This document shows, piece after piece, positions 8,448 through 16,978 of a DNA stretch of 61,426 nt. The translations under genes were made by a program, and so were the position numbers. The first letter of the stretch is position 1. Every line of letters begins with the position of its first letter. Source of the stretch: Bacteriovoracaceae bacterium (lineage in GTDB: Bacteria; Bdellovibrionota; Bacteriovoracia; Bacteriovoracales; Bacteriovoracaceae). The notes below the pieces were generated by a model. The model was not told where the DNA came from. It saw only the letters and a list, made by a program, of their open reading frames with translations, and ran no database searches. The DNA lies in the NCBI GenBank assembly GCA_029865945.1, contig JARXAH010000076.1, forward strand, positions 1 to 61,426, given 5' to 3'.

Positions 8448-9836
8448 TTATTGAAAGAGAGGCAACAATTCAGAAGTAGCAAAATCTAATGAGTTCATTT
8501 CTTCAAGATTCATTTTATTATTGTATTCTATGTCTCCTACCTGCTTTCTTGCTTTACTGCAGGCAGCGGCCACACTCTTTGTATTTATGCTGCTGCTGGC
8601 ATTTAGATTTTCCGCCGCTTGATAGGCACGAAGCGAATTGACCATTCCTTCGGCCACGACTTTGTCTTTTAAAAAATTTTTCTTATCCACTGTTTGAACT
8701 AAAATGGATTTTAATTCTTTGGGCGTAAGTTGCGGTCTAATTTCTTTTAACCTCGCGGCCACGGCGGCCACCGCTGGAGCAGCTTGACTTGTTCCCGATA
8801 CTTCTAAATATCGATTTCCTGGAATGGATGACAAAATACCCACACCAGGGGCCGCCACATCCACTCGCTTAATGCCGTAGTTAGAAAAACCTGCGAGCTT
8901 CAAATCTGAAACGGTTGCCGCGACCGAGATCGTGTTGTCTGCATTTAAACTACTGGGGGCGGTTGGCAATTCATCATTATTAGTCCCATCATTTCCGGCG
9001 GCAAACACAAAAAGTGTTTTTGGTGCTTTTTCAATCATGGCCTTTTGGGACAATAAAACTTGTTCTAAGAAAAATTTAATGCCGGCCTTAAGTTCTTCTT
9101 CCTTCGGTTTACGAAAATTTGTGACTCTAAAAGCAAGAGTAACGATATTGGCCGCTTGGGTTGGGCCAACTCCAAATGATCCATTGGCAACTTCTGCCTT
9201 CATTTTACCTATGTAATCGCCCACAGGAATGAGCGATGCGCTACTTTGCTGTGCGAGTAATGTGAGCGCCGATTCAAAGGCACCATTCTTGTTCACATTC
9301 TTCCCAAAAAATAAATTTTGAGTTTGAGATAAAACATTCGCCACTTTTGTGGGAATAATTTTTAGGCCCATCACCTTTGGTTGCAAGGCCAATCGAGAGG
9401 CGATTCCGGCCACATGGGTTCCGTGCACAAAATTTCCAAAGGCCTGAAGGTCGCTCATTAATTTTTTATTTTTTCGTGCAGCTTCTAACCAGTGACGGTC
9501 TTCTTCAGTGCTTGTTCCAGAAATCATTCGCTTCTGAACTTCAAAAAATTTAAAAATATCTTGGTTGTTATAGAGCGCTAAAAAAGAGCGATCGATGAGA
9601 AGTGAATTATTTTCTGCAAAATTCCAACCATGAACATCATCAGGATAAAGATTCCCATCATCATCCCGAGCGTTATCTGCAATCTCACCTGGGTTAGACC
9701 ACATTTTATTGGATAACCATTCGTGTTGATCATCAGTTCCAGAATCAATAATGGCAATGACGGTTGCCTTAGTTAAAGTTGAATAAGTTGTTGTTAATAC
9801 AACAAATAAAAAGAACCATCCTTGGACTTTTCGCAT
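8448..9836 (-). CDS. Secreted S8 (subtilisin-like) serine peptidase
   Basis: The 462-residue protein starts with a signal peptide (MRKVQGWFFLFVVL, cut near LTKA). The subtilase triad is complete: Asp31 in IIDSGTDD, His138 in HGTHVAGIA and Ser350 in SGTSQAAPAVA, with the oxyanion Asn in AAGNDGT. The catalytic domain follows the signal directly, so there is no room for the usual inhibitory pro-domain. An insertion of about 90 residues separates Asp and His. The C-terminal 70 residues are not recognisable. Extracellular or periplasmic proteolysis is likely. The gene stands alone with its own terminator. Confidence 0.92.
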   Translation of the reverse strand: MRKVQGWFFLFVVLTTTYSTLTKATVIAIIDSGTDDQHEWLSNKMWSNPGEIADNARDDDGNLYPDDVHGWNFAENNSLLIDRSFLALYNNQDIFKFFEVQKRMISGTSTEEDRHWLEAARKNKKLMSDLQAFGNFVHGTHVAGIASRLALQPKVMGLKIIPTKVANVLSQTQNLFFGKNVNKNGAFESALTLLAQQSSASLIPVGDYIGKMKAEVANGSFGVGPTQAANIVTLAFRVTNFRKPKEEELKAGIKFFLEQVLLSQKAMIEKAPKTLFVFAAGNDGTNNDELPTAPSSLNADNTISVAATVSDLKLAGFSNYGIKRVDVAAPGVGILSSIPGNRYLEVSGTSQAAPAVAAVAARLKEIRPQLTPKELKSILVQTVDKKNFLKDKVVAEGMVNSLRAYQAAENLNASSSINTKSVAAACSKARKQVGDIEYNNKMNLEEMNSLDFATSELLPLFQ

Positions 9837-9961
9837 GAACCCCCCGTTTGGGAAAAAATTAGTGATAGAGAAATGAAACCAAGAGTTTCAGGCTTTGTCC
9901 GCGTTTCAAAAATGAAAGTAAGTTTATATAAGTGTAGTGAATAGATCGGCTAACCTTTTCC

Positions 9962-10771
9962 TTAAGCTAAGAACTCAGGTTGGTAATTTATCTTGTAAAG
10001 AAATAGACCATTCGGAGGAGCAACTTTCCAAATTCTTTGGATTTTTTTTTCGCCTTTAACTAAATTTAAAAAATCATTTTCGCCAATTTTACCACTTCCT
10101 ACCATCCATAATGCGCTCATGATGTGCCTAACCATCTGCTTAAGAAATCCATTTCCAATGATTCTTAGTTGGTAGCATTCATGAATATCGTTTGGAATTT
10201 TAAATATGCTTGATCCTTCAAATATATTATGGGGGTTTACTTGAGATAGATCGCAATGAATTATCTTTCTAATGGTATTCGTCACATTGCTTCCGGCAGA
10301 ATAAAAATTTTGAAAATTATGTTCCCCCACTAAATAAGTGGTACAAACTTTCATGGCGTCAAAATTTAAATTATAAGCAAAGTTCGCTATAAATCGCTGT
10401 TCCAAGGATGAAACTATTTTTTTATTCGTAAATAAATAACGATACTCTTTACTGATGCACATTGATGTAGGCCTAAAATCGCCAGGACAAGATTGAAAAT
10501 CCAAGCATCTCAATTGGCCTGGTAATACTTCGTTCATTCTATTTATTGCTGAGCGGATTTCGATGTCATGTTCAGAAGTCACTTTAATTATTTGTTCTAA
10601 GGCATGTACTCCACTGTCCGTTCTTGACGCCCCGAGGGTGGTTATTTTTCCGGGTATGAGTTTTTTTAAGGCGATATTGAAATCATTTTGTATGGTCGGT
10701 ATGTCCTTTTGCCATTGAAAACCGGCGTAATTTGTTCCGTCATATTGAATAGTCGATTTGTAATAGTTCAT
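9962..10771 (-). CDS. truA: tRNA pseudouridine(38-40) synthase
   Basis: TruA isomerises U38-U40 in the anticodon arm of many tRNAs. The 269-residue protein begins with the family block IQYDGTNYAGFQWQ and has the catalytic aspartate in GASRTDSGVHAL (about residue 52). Later motifs include SKEYRYLFTN, HNFQNFYSAGS, IRKIIHC and GNGFLKQMVRHIM, all in the order expected for TruA. Length is normal. It is transcribed away from the glyoxalase gene, with about 75 bp between the two starts. Confidence 0.95.
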   Translation of the reverse strand: MNYYKSTIQYDGTNYAGFQWQKDIPTIQNDFNIALKKLIPGKITTLGASRTDSGVHALEQIIKVTSEHDIEIRSAINRMNEVLPGQLRCLDFQSCPGDFRPTSMCISKEYRYLFTNKKIVSSLEQRFIANFAYNLNFDAMKVCTTYLVGEHNFQNFYSAGSNVTNTIRKIIHCDLSQVNPHNIFEGSSIFKIPNDIHECYQLRIIGNGFLKQMVRHIMSALWMVGSGKIGENDFLNLVKGEKKIQRIWKVAPPNGLFLYKINYQPEFLA

Positions 10772-10848
10772 AGAGTGAGTATAAAACAGAGATGGATACT
10801 TGAGTCAATGAAGTGTATTATCATTTTAAAATAAAAAAAGGATCGCTG

Positions 10849-11304
10849 ATGGAATACTTACACACCATGATTAGAGTGAGCAATTTAGAAAAATCCTTAG
10901 AGTTTTTCTGTCATCAATTGGGATTAAAAGAAACTCACCGTATAGAAAATGAGGCCGGAAGATTTACCCTCGTCTTCTTGGCCGATCCCGTCAACTATGC
11001 AAAGACGATTGAGTCCAAATCTCCATTGCTTGAACTCACCTATAATTGGCCAAATGAAGATGGAAAAGTTGAGGAGTATCTCGGCGGAAGAAACTTCGGT
11101 CACCTGGCCTTTCGAGTGGATGACATCTACCTCATTTGCCAAAAACTTATGGATAAGGGAATGATCATCAATCGTCCTCCTAGGGACGGACATATGGCAT
11201 TCATCAAATCGCCTGACGGAATTTCTATCGAGTTGCTTCAGAGAGGAAATCCTCTTCCCATTCAAGCACCTTGGGACAGTATGAAAAATTCTGGAACTTG
11301 GTAG
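10849..11304 (+). CDS. gloA: Lactoylglutathione lyase / glyoxalase I family protein
   Basis: The product (151 residues from the ATG at 10849) is a single-domain vicinal-oxygen-chelate protein. It starts YLHTMIRVSNLEKSLEFF, where the His is a metal ligand, then has the ELTYNW glutamate strand, FGHLAFRVDDIY and KSPDGISIELLQRG. This order matches bacterial GloA, which detoxifies methylglyoxal as its glutathione adduct. The frame extends 12 codons upstream, but AAGGA eight bases before 10849 decides the start. Other VOC enzymes are possible, though GloA is the closest fit. Confidence 0.85.
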   Translation: MEYLHTMIRVSNLEKSLEFFCHQLGLKETHRIENEAGRFTLVFLADPVNYAKTIESKSPLLELTYNWPNEDGKVEEYLGGRNFGHLAFRVDDIYLICQKLMDKGMIINRPPRDGHMAFIKSPDGISIELLQRGNPLPIQAPWDSMKNSGTW

Positions 11305-11328
11305 AATTAAAAATAAAATAATGAAAAT

Positions 11329-11676
11329 ATGAAATACATAAAATCACTGATTACTTTTGTTCAAAACGTGACTGCCGACTCACGGATTCCAGATTCCGAT
11401 AAAAAAATACTGCTAATTTTGTTAGCACTAATTATCTCCCCCATCGATTTTATTCCTGATTGGATCCCTGTTATCGGCCAATTGGATGACTTTCTGATGT
11501 TGGCGTTGATTCTCGATTATTATTTTAATTTTTTAGATCAAAACATTTTACTAAGTCATTATCCTTGGGGAATGAAAAGTTTTCTTCGAATCAAAAGAGC
11601 TTCAAAAATCATTACCTTTTTTACGCCTGAGTTTATTAAGCGAAGAATTTGGAAATATCGACGAGAAGTTTATTGA
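11329..11676 (+). CDS. DUF1232 (YkvA-like) membrane protein
   Basis: This 115-residue protein contains the DUF1232 signature SPIDFIPDWIPVIGQLDD (about residues 37-54) within a hydrophobic region forming one or two membrane segments, then a basic tail (KRRIWKYRREVY). The family is widespread and its function is unknown. It follows gloA by 24 bp and is probably on the same transcript; no clear Shine-Dalgarno is visible. Confidence 0.8.
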   Translation: MKYIKSLITFVQNVTADSRIPDSDKKILLILLALIISPIDFIPDWIPVIGQLDDFLMLALILDYYFNFLDQNILLSHYPWGMKSFLRIKRASKIITFFTPEFIKRRIWKYRREVY

Positions 11677-11710
11677 ATCTCCTATTTTGATATTCAAGTA
11701 GCAAAATTTG

Positions 11711-11734
11711 AGTGTTTTACCACCTGAAACACTT
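11711..11734 (+). terminator. Short hairpin after the gloA-DUF1232 genes
   Basis: AGTGTTT and AAACACT form a 7-bp stem with a 10-base loop, 35 bp after the DUF1232 stop and followed by the T-rich TTGTTTC. It may be a weak terminator. A wider inverted repeat (GATATTCAAG near 11690, CTTGAATATT near 11750) surrounds it and could instead be an operator for the next gene. Confidence 0.35.
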
Positions 11735-11786
11735 TGTTTCAATCCCCTCTTGAATATTGAAGTAATCATTGTTACAAGTCTATCCC

Positions 11787-12527
11787 ATGCAAACGATACC
11801 TACCCCAAATGATGGCAGCGTCATTTCATTTTTAGATTTTGAATTAAAGAGAAGGAAAACTCTCAATCCTCAGTATTCACTGAGATCCTTTGCGAATTAT
11901 CTGAACATCTCACCTGCCTCACTCTCGCAAGTATTGAGCGGAAGAAGAAAACTTGCTGGCATCGTAAAAAATAAGATCGTAGAAAAATTAGAAATTGATA
12001 AAAAATTATCGGCCTCAGAAAATCTTTCTTACGAGCTCCTTGATTATACCTTTCATTCTCAGTGGCAATATGACGCCATCTTGGAATTGGTAAAATTTAG
12101 TGACTTTAAAACTTCTTCAAAATGGATTTCTCAAAAGCTAAACATTAGTAAGCTGGAAGCAAAGAAGGCCATTGCCTCACTCAAAAAAAGAAATTTGCTG
12201 ATCAAAAACAAGAGCGGAAATTGGATCGATAACTCGACAGGCCATACCTCTCACATAACATCTCAAGGAACCAGTGAAGCAAGAAAAAATTATCAATCCG
12301 AATTGCTAAGACTTTCCATGGAGTCGCTCGTGAATGATGACATTGAGCAAAGAGATCATACCTCGATGATGGTTTCGATTAAAAAAGATAAAATACCCTT
12401 GGCCAAAGAACTTATCAAAGAGTTTAGAAGAAAATTTGCGAAACTCATCGATTCCAAAGAAAACCCCGACCACATTTACCAACTAGCTTTAAGTTTTTTT
12501 CCCATAACGAAGGAGATCAAAAAATGA
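11787..12527 (+). CDS. TIGR02147 family DNA-binding regulator
   Basis: The protein has the TIGR02147 pattern: an N-terminal helix-turn-helix block (FLDFELKRRKTLNPQYSLRS, then LNISPASLSQVLSGRRKL), a middle domain with EAKKAIASLKKRNLL, and the typical MMVSIKKDKIPLAKELIKEF segment near the end. This family is numerous in Fibrobacter and the Bdellovibrio lineage. The ATG at 11787 is chosen over an upstream in-frame TTG at 11769. The stop overlaps the start of the next gene (ATGA), a coupled arrangement suggesting that the regulator controls or senses its secreted partner. Confidence 0.85.
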   Translation: MQTIPTPNDGSVISFLDFELKRRKTLNPQYSLRSFANYLNISPASLSQVLSGRRKLAGIVKNKIVEKLEIDKKLSASENLSYELLDYTFHSQWQYDAILELVKFSDFKTSSKWISQKLNISKLEAKKAIASLKKRNLLIKNKSGNWIDNSTGHTSHITSQGTSEARKNYQSELLRLSMESLVNDDIEQRDHTSMMVSIKKDKIPLAKELIKEFRRKFAKLIDSKENPDHIYQLALSFFPITKEIKK

Positions 12528-13537
12528 AAAAATTCATGGCATCACTCATTATGCTAATCAGTCTAACAACGATGGCCCAGGTTAACTTAAAAGGTAAGAC
12601 CGAGCGAGCTGACAATAGCCGTGAAGGTGGAGGTGGCAGTAGCGAGGAGGTACAGAAAGTATTTCTCGAAATTTTAGTTAAAGAAAAAATTTTTAAAATA
12701 AAAAATTTCTTTCAGCAAAATTCGCTCGCGACGAAAGATTTTCCGGAAATTGAATTCACTAAATTCTATGAACTCATTGATCAAGTCGATATTGAAATTG
12801 TAGATAATGACATTCGAGATCGATTTAATATTTCCCGAACCGCCGTAAATTATGCAGATGAAAAAAAAATTATCTTTAACCAGGCCAAACTTGAATCCAT
12901 CAAATCTGCTGGAGATATATTGCTCATCCTAAGCTTTCATGAACTTTTGGGTTTAATGAAGTTAGAAGAAAATGATCCTCATCGTAAAGATCTTGCCATG
13001 AACTATGCTATATCCGGAAGATTAGTAAAATACTTGGTACAAAAGAGGGCTTACGATCTTGAATTTAGATATCGTGAACCGGTCAACTACGACAGCTGTA
13101 AAGTTTACGTAGGAATTAAAAAATTCCGCAAAGATAAAGCTGCATTAGAGCTGCTAGAAGATAAAGGTTATGCCTTAGTAAATTCTGAAAAAAAGAGTGA
13201 TTTTGTTATCTATTACAATCAAAACCTAGGGGGCTATCAAAAATTGATTAGTCGCGATGGAGAAATCATTGCCATGATTAGTATTGAACATAGAAAAACG
13301 GGATTTGTAAGCACCTTAGGCACTGAAAATAAGCCTTCTTACAAAGTTGTACACTCCTATAATCGCGAGATTGCAGCGAAAATTCAAAGTGCCCCTGACG
13401 TAAACACTCTTGCCAAGCTCCAGTCTCAACTCAGACCAGAGCTTGATTACTACACAACCTATATCTCTGAGAATGAGGATTTCTCTAAACAAGTCCCCTC
13501 TTGCAAAGAGATGCTTGGAGAGAAAGAGAAGAAATAA
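12524..13537 (+). CDS. Secreted protein coupled to the TIGR02147 regulator
   Basis: This 337-residue protein has a signal peptide (FMASLIMLISLTTMAQ) and then a glycine-rich stretch (SREGGGGSSEEV) before a helical domain. LSFHELLGLMKLEENDPHR contains His-Glu but is not a complete HExxH zinc site. The opening resembles another secreted protein here, at 16979-18049 (Gly-rich start, then a FHE segment), so both may belong to one lineage-specific family. No function can be assigned. The start overlaps the regulator's stop by four bases, so the two are made together. Confidence 0.7.
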   Translation: MKKFMASLIMLISLTTMAQVNLKGKTERADNSREGGGGSSEEVQKVFLEILVKEKIFKIKNFFQQNSLATKDFPEIEFTKFYELIDQVDIEIVDNDIRDRFNISRTAVNYADEKKIIFNQAKLESIKSAGDILLILSFHELLGLMKLEENDPHRKDLAMNYAISGRLVKYLVQKRAYDLEFRYREPVNYDSCKVYVGIKKFRKDKAALELLEDKGYALVNSEKKSDFVIYYNQNLGGYQKLISRDGEIIAMISIEHRKTGFVSTLGTENKPSYKVVHSYNREIAAKIQSAPDVNTLAKLQSQLRPELDYYTTYISENEDFSKQVPSCKEMLGEKEKK

Positions 13538-13597
13538 AGCTCAATAAAATCGTAAACACCTTTAAAAGAGTTTTGTCAGATATCAATTCGTTGATGT

Positions 13598-13777
13598 TTA
13601 CGCGATTTGCCTAAAGGCCATAATATTATTAAGGGTCTTCATGACAAAGCTCTTAAAGGTAATAAGTAGAAGGGTTTTAGATTTTCACGCCTAGATATAC
13701 ATGGGCGTGTTATTTACTCCCACGGTGACGAAACTTTAGAAGTTTATGTTTTTGAAATTAATCCCCACGATTATTAA
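13598..13777 (+). pseudogene. RelE/ParE-like toxin remnant with an in-frame TAG
   Basis: One frame from 13598 to the TAA at 13775 reads LRDLPKGHNIIKGLHDKAL, then KGNK, a TAG at 13667, then KGFRFSRLDIHGRVIYSHGD and a tail ending VFEINPHDY. The second part matches the C-terminal half of RelE/ParE-superfamily toxins (RxxGRVIY, then a VxEINPHDY strand). No start codon or intact N-terminus is visible. The stop lies nine bases before the antitoxin gene, the normal toxin-first order. It is most simply a decayed toxin. Confidence 0.6.
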
Positions 13778-13786
13778 GAGTAATTT

Positions 13787-14047
13787 ATGAATAAGAAAAA
13801 TTTTGTTAAAGCAAAAATCCATGCTCAGATGACTTCGGCAGAAATGTTAAAAACGATCAGAGAGTTGCAAGGTTTAAGTCAACTTGATTTGGCCAAACTT
13901 ACTGGCATGTCACAATCTAATATCTCGGCCTTAGAGACAGGTTCAAAAAATATTGGAAGAGGGCAAGCATTAGTTTTGGCAAAGGCCATAAAAGTTCATC
14001 CTGCAGTTATCTTGTTTCCTGATTTTGACATAGAACAAGTGGCGTAA
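13787..14047 (+). CDS. HTH (XRE family) antitoxin, toxin decayed
   Basis: The 86-residue protein carries a clear helix-turn-helix: MLKTIRELQGLSQLDLAKL then TGMSQSNISALETGSKNIGR, followed by VLAKAIKVHPAVILFPDFD. This layout is typical of HigA-like antitoxins paired with RelE/HigB-type toxins. The upstream partner is interrupted by a stop codon, so this is probably an orphan that persists as a small repressor. The start ATG has AAGAG upstream. Confidence 0.8.
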   Translation: MNKKNFVKAKIHAQMTSAEMLKTIRELQGLSQLDLAKLTGMSQSNISALETGSKNIGRGQALVLAKAIKVHPAVILFPDFDIEQVA

Positions 14048-14127
14048 TTTTTAAAAATTGATAGTCGTGCTCATTGACACTCTTGTTTAAAGGGATTCCT
14101 TGATTCAAGTAACAAGCCAGGACTCCC

Positions 14128-14475
14128 TTAGCTTGCTGCAATCTGCTTACCCACTCGAAAGAGTTCGTGTAAAACCGGCACCAGTTTCTTTCCTCTTCCC
14201 GTTAGTCTATAAAAAATATGATTCGCTTTTTCCAATCGCTCGATTAACTGATCTTTAAGTAAGTCTTGAATACGAAGCGCAATCATTCTTTCGGTGGCCA
14301 GAGGAATCGAGTTTACAATCTCACCAAACCGAAGCGGACGATCTTTAAGAAACCAAATCACGTGGGCCTTCCATCTCGCCGAAATCAAATATATGGTCTT
14401 ATAGATTGGGCAATCTTCCATGATTTTAATTTCATTTTGAAAATTAGTTGAACTTTGTTTTCTCATAGATGTCAT
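14128..14475 (-). CDS. HxlR family transcriptional regulator
   Basis: The 115-residue winged-helix protein shows the HxlR pattern: CPIYKTIYLISARWKAHVIW with the family cysteine before the helix, RFGEIVNSI, ERMIALRIQDLLKDQLIERL, and the wing YRLTGRGKKLVPVL. In many members the N-terminal Cys senses electrophiles or oxidants. GGGAG lies about eight bases upstream of the ATG at 14475. It is divergent from the ohr and Old Yellow Enzyme genes with about 100 bp between starts, so it is the obvious candidate regulator of that cluster. Confidence 0.88.
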   Translation of the reverse strand: MTSMRKQSSTNFQNEIKIMEDCPIYKTIYLISARWKAHVIWFLKDRPLRFGEIVNSIPLATERMIALRIQDLLKDQLIERLEKANHIFYRLTGRGKKLVPVLHELFRVGKQIAAS

Positions 14476-14573
14476 AAATACTCCCTGTACTTACAAATTT
14501 TACAGTACTTCCCTTTTTTTTCAATTCCCCTATGATGACATAGAACTCAAAATAATCAACGAGGAGAAAAACG

Positions 14574-14996
14574 ATGAATCCCCTTTATTCAACCACTGTC
14601 GTCGTTGAAGGCGGCCGCAATGGTATCGCTCATTCAACCGATGGAAATCTTAAACTTTCATTATCACTGCATAAAGAGTTTGGTGGAGATGGTAAACCTG
14701 GCACCAACCCAGAGCAATTAATCGCGGCCGGTTATGCGGCCTGTTTTGAAAGCACGCTCAGATATTTGGCGGGCCAAAACAAAACCCCATTAAAAAGTGT
14801 AAGAATTGAAGCAAAAGTTGATGTACTACCTGATCCCAAAGCGGGCCACCAATTAGCAACCCATCTTAAAAATTTTTTTTCTTCTCTAACCCATGCACAG
14901 GCGACAACATTAGTCTCAGAGGCACAGAAAGTCTGTCCCTATCACAAAATGATTAACGGAAATATAAAACAAAAATATGAAGTGATTCTTGAATAA
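14574..14996 (+). CDS. ohr: Organic hydroperoxide resistance protein (Ohr/OsmC family)
   Basis: Ohr reduces organic hydroperoxides with two reactive cysteines, seen here as Cys57 in AACFES and Cys121 in VCPYHK. The 140-residue length and the EQLIAAGYAACFES block are typical of Ohr rather than OsmC. Ohr is usually controlled by MarR-type OhrR; here the adjacent divergent regulator is HxlR-type. The next gene begins about 65 bp downstream and may be cotranscribed. The start has GAGGAG upstream. Confidence 0.92.
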   Translation: MNPLYSTTVVVEGGRNGIAHSTDGNLKLSLSLHKEFGGDGKPGTNPEQLIAAGYAACFESTLRYLAGQNKTPLKSVRIEAKVDVLPDPKAGHQLATHLKNFFSSLTHAQATTLVSEAQKVCPYHKMINGNIKQKYEVILE

Positions 14997-15061
14997 TAAG
15001 ATATTGGAATAAAGATTTGTTTCCTTTAGAATGAAAAAAGAAATTTTAAAATGGAGAATTG

Positions 15062-16144
15062 ATGACAACATTTCAAGAAATATTTAAGCCGATGCAATTG
15101 GGTGCCTACAAAGTTGGCCACAGAATTATCATGGCCCCATTAACAAGATGCCGTGCAGATAAAAATCATAATCCCACAGATTTAATGACGGAGTACTATT
15201 CCCAAAGAACCAGCGCCGCACTCATTGTCTCTGAAGCGACCATGGTCATGAAAAATTGTTCTGCTTTCGGTGGTACGGATCCGGGAATTTATTCTCAGGA
15301 ACAAATCTTGGGTTGGAAAAAAATCACTGATGCGGTCCACGCAAAAGGTGGAAAAATTTTTATGCAACTTTGGCATGGCGGCCGCGCGTGTCACCCGCTC
15401 CTCAATAATGGTCATGAATGCGTTTCGGCCAGTGCCATTGCTATCGAAGGCGATACTCATACTCCTCAAGGCAAAGTGCCCTATACGGTACCGCGCGCTT
15501 TGGAATTAAAAGAAATTCCGCAAATCATAGAGGGTTTCAAAATTGCATCGAAGAATGCCAAAAATGCAGGATTTGATGGTGTGGAAGTCCACGGTGCCAA
15601 CGGCTATCTTCTTGATCAGTTTTTGCGTGATTCTTCCAATAAGCGAACGGACAGTTATGGGGGAACCATTGCGAATCGCGCCAAACTTCTTTTAGAAGTT
15701 ACGAAGAGTGTGATCGATGTTTGGGGAGCAGATAAAGTGGGTGTTCGTCTCTCTCCACTAAATAGTTTTAACAGTATGAAAGATTCCAACCCCCTCGAAC
15801 TCACCGCTTACGTCTGCAGGGAACTCTCTAATCTAAATATTGCTTATCTTCATATGATGCGAGCGGATTTTTTGGGATTACAAAATGGAGATGTGATGTC
15901 AGTAGCAAGAGAAAGCTTTAAGGGCATATTGATTGGTAATATGGGCTTTACTCCTTCGGAAGCAAACACGGCCATTCAAAAAGGTTTGATCGATGCAGTG
16001 GCCTTTGGCCATCATTATGTGAGTAACCCGGATCTTGTCGAAAGAATCAAAAATGGAACAACCATCGTTGAGCCTGATCAAAGTACTTATTATTCTCAGG
16101 GTGCGGCCGGTTATACAGATTACCCATTGAGAAATTCAAAATAA
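15062..16144 (+). CDS. Old Yellow Enzyme family FMN ene-reductase (NemA-like)
   Basis: This 360-residue flavoprotein has Old Yellow Enzyme landmarks: MAPLTRCRAD near the start, SEATMV, MQLWHGGRA, the substrate-anion pair in DGVEVHGANGYLLDQFL, RTDSYGG, and the FMN-binding end GNMGFTPSEA...VAFGHHYVSNPDL. Such enzymes reduce alpha,beta-unsaturated carbonyls and nitro compounds with NAD(P)H. The ATG at 15062 with GGAG upstream is preferred to a TTG one codon earlier. With HxlR and Ohr it forms an electrophile/peroxide detoxification cluster. Its last 280 bp recur in decayed form at 19353-19626. Confidence 0.92.
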   Translation: MTTFQEIFKPMQLGAYKVGHRIIMAPLTRCRADKNHNPTDLMTEYYSQRTSAALIVSEATMVMKNCSAFGGTDPGIYSQEQILGWKKITDAVHAKGGKIFMQLWHGGRACHPLLNNGHECVSASAIAIEGDTHTPQGKVPYTVPRALELKEIPQIIEGFKIASKNAKNAGFDGVEVHGANGYLLDQFLRDSSNKRTDSYGGTIANRAKLLLEVTKSVIDVWGADKVGVRLSPLNSFNSMKDSNPLELTAYVCRELSNLNIAYLHMMRADFLGLQNGDVMSVARESFKGILIGNMGFTPSEANTAIQKGLIDAVAFGHHYVSNPDLVERIKNGTTIVEPDQSTYYSQGAAGYTDYPLRNSK

Positions 16145-16410
16145 ATTCCTATTGAATCTTACAATTAATGTTAAATCTAAATTATATGATAAGAGGATAT
16201 TTGGCCCTTAGTCAGTAAGTAAGGGGTTGGGGAGTAATGTTGCCCACATTTCATTTTGGCGTCAATTTAGAATTTTTTTTCAAACAAATTGAAAGTTGGG
16301 TTTTGATTCTTGACTGAATACTTTATAAAGGCCGACGAATTTTAATCGCCGGCAGATAGTTAGTTTAAAAAAATTTCGATTTCTAGGACGAAGGCCCTTA
16401 GTATGCCGTG
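16145..16410. other. Intergenic region with one hairpin
   Basis: No gene is visible. The only structure noticed is a GC-rich hairpin at about 16331-16353 (GCCGACGA pairing with TCGCCGGC), just downstream of the leftward gene that ends at 16411. It may help end that transcript. Confidence 0.4.
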
Positions 16411-16695
16411 CTAATTTGCTTTATGAACGATTACAGCATCACCTTCAATCAACTTGCAATCAGTATCAAATTTTGAGTAGCCGCTCAACGATCTTAGAAA
16501 CCTTGGATCAGCTGAGGAATCAAATGAATACGTAATCAAAGTACCGTCTGGTACGACCTTTGCTCCAATTTTTAAGTTTGAAGTTGATTTGGCTAAAAGT
16601 TGAGACTTCACTTGATCAATAAGAAATTTCTCATTGCATTCTGCAAAAGCGGACATAGAACTGAATAACAGCATGCTAATCATAAATTTTTTCAC
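16411..16695 (-). CDS. Small secreted protein, unknown
   Basis: The 94-residue product has a clear signal peptide (KKFMISMLLFSSMSAFA, then EC). The mature part of about 76 residues has two Cys residues that could form a disulfide (ECNEKF near the start, DTDCKL near the end). The start codon is GTG at 16695, supported by the strong GAGGGAGGT just upstream. No family is recognised. It is the first of several leftward secreted-protein genes lying between the Old Yellow Enzyme gene and its decayed 3' copy. Confidence 0.65.
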   Translation of the reverse strand: MKKFMISMLLFSSMSAFAECNEKFLIDQVKSQLLAKSTSNLKIGAKVVPDGTLITYSFDSSADPRFLRSLSGYSKFDTDCKLIEGDAVIVHKAN

Positions 16696-16978
16696 AATTA
16701 CCTCCCTCTAAAGTAGTAAATATTAGTCCAGTCAATATAGATCTGCCGAGAAACTTAAACAATCATAAAAGCTGCACTTATGAAAAAATTGACCTTTAAG
16801 GTAAGTCACTAAATCTTACTTCAATCTAAAGATAAAATATTCTCTTTGTTAAAATCTTGGTTTAAAAAAGTAACATGAATAAAAATAATAATTAAAATAA
16901 TAATATTTTGAATAAATTTTAAAATTCTTTTTCCTGAAATCGCCAGAATTAAAACTCAGCACGATGGCAAAGTGTTGA
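16696..16978. other. AT-rich intergenic region
   Basis: About 280 bp without a gene. It holds low-complexity A/T runs (TAATAATATTTT near 16900) and presumably the promoter of the leftward small secreted protein. No other feature was recognised. Confidence 0.4.

Noticed and set aside
13598-13777. Amber-recoded functional toxin
   Set aside because: There is no start codon or intact N-terminus, and TAG is an ordinary stop elsewhere in the window, so decay is simpler.
16331-16353. Rho-independent terminator for the Old Yellow Enzyme gene
   Set aside because: The hairpin is 190 bp downstream and has no T run on the plus strand; it is more plausible for the leftward gene, and only weakly.
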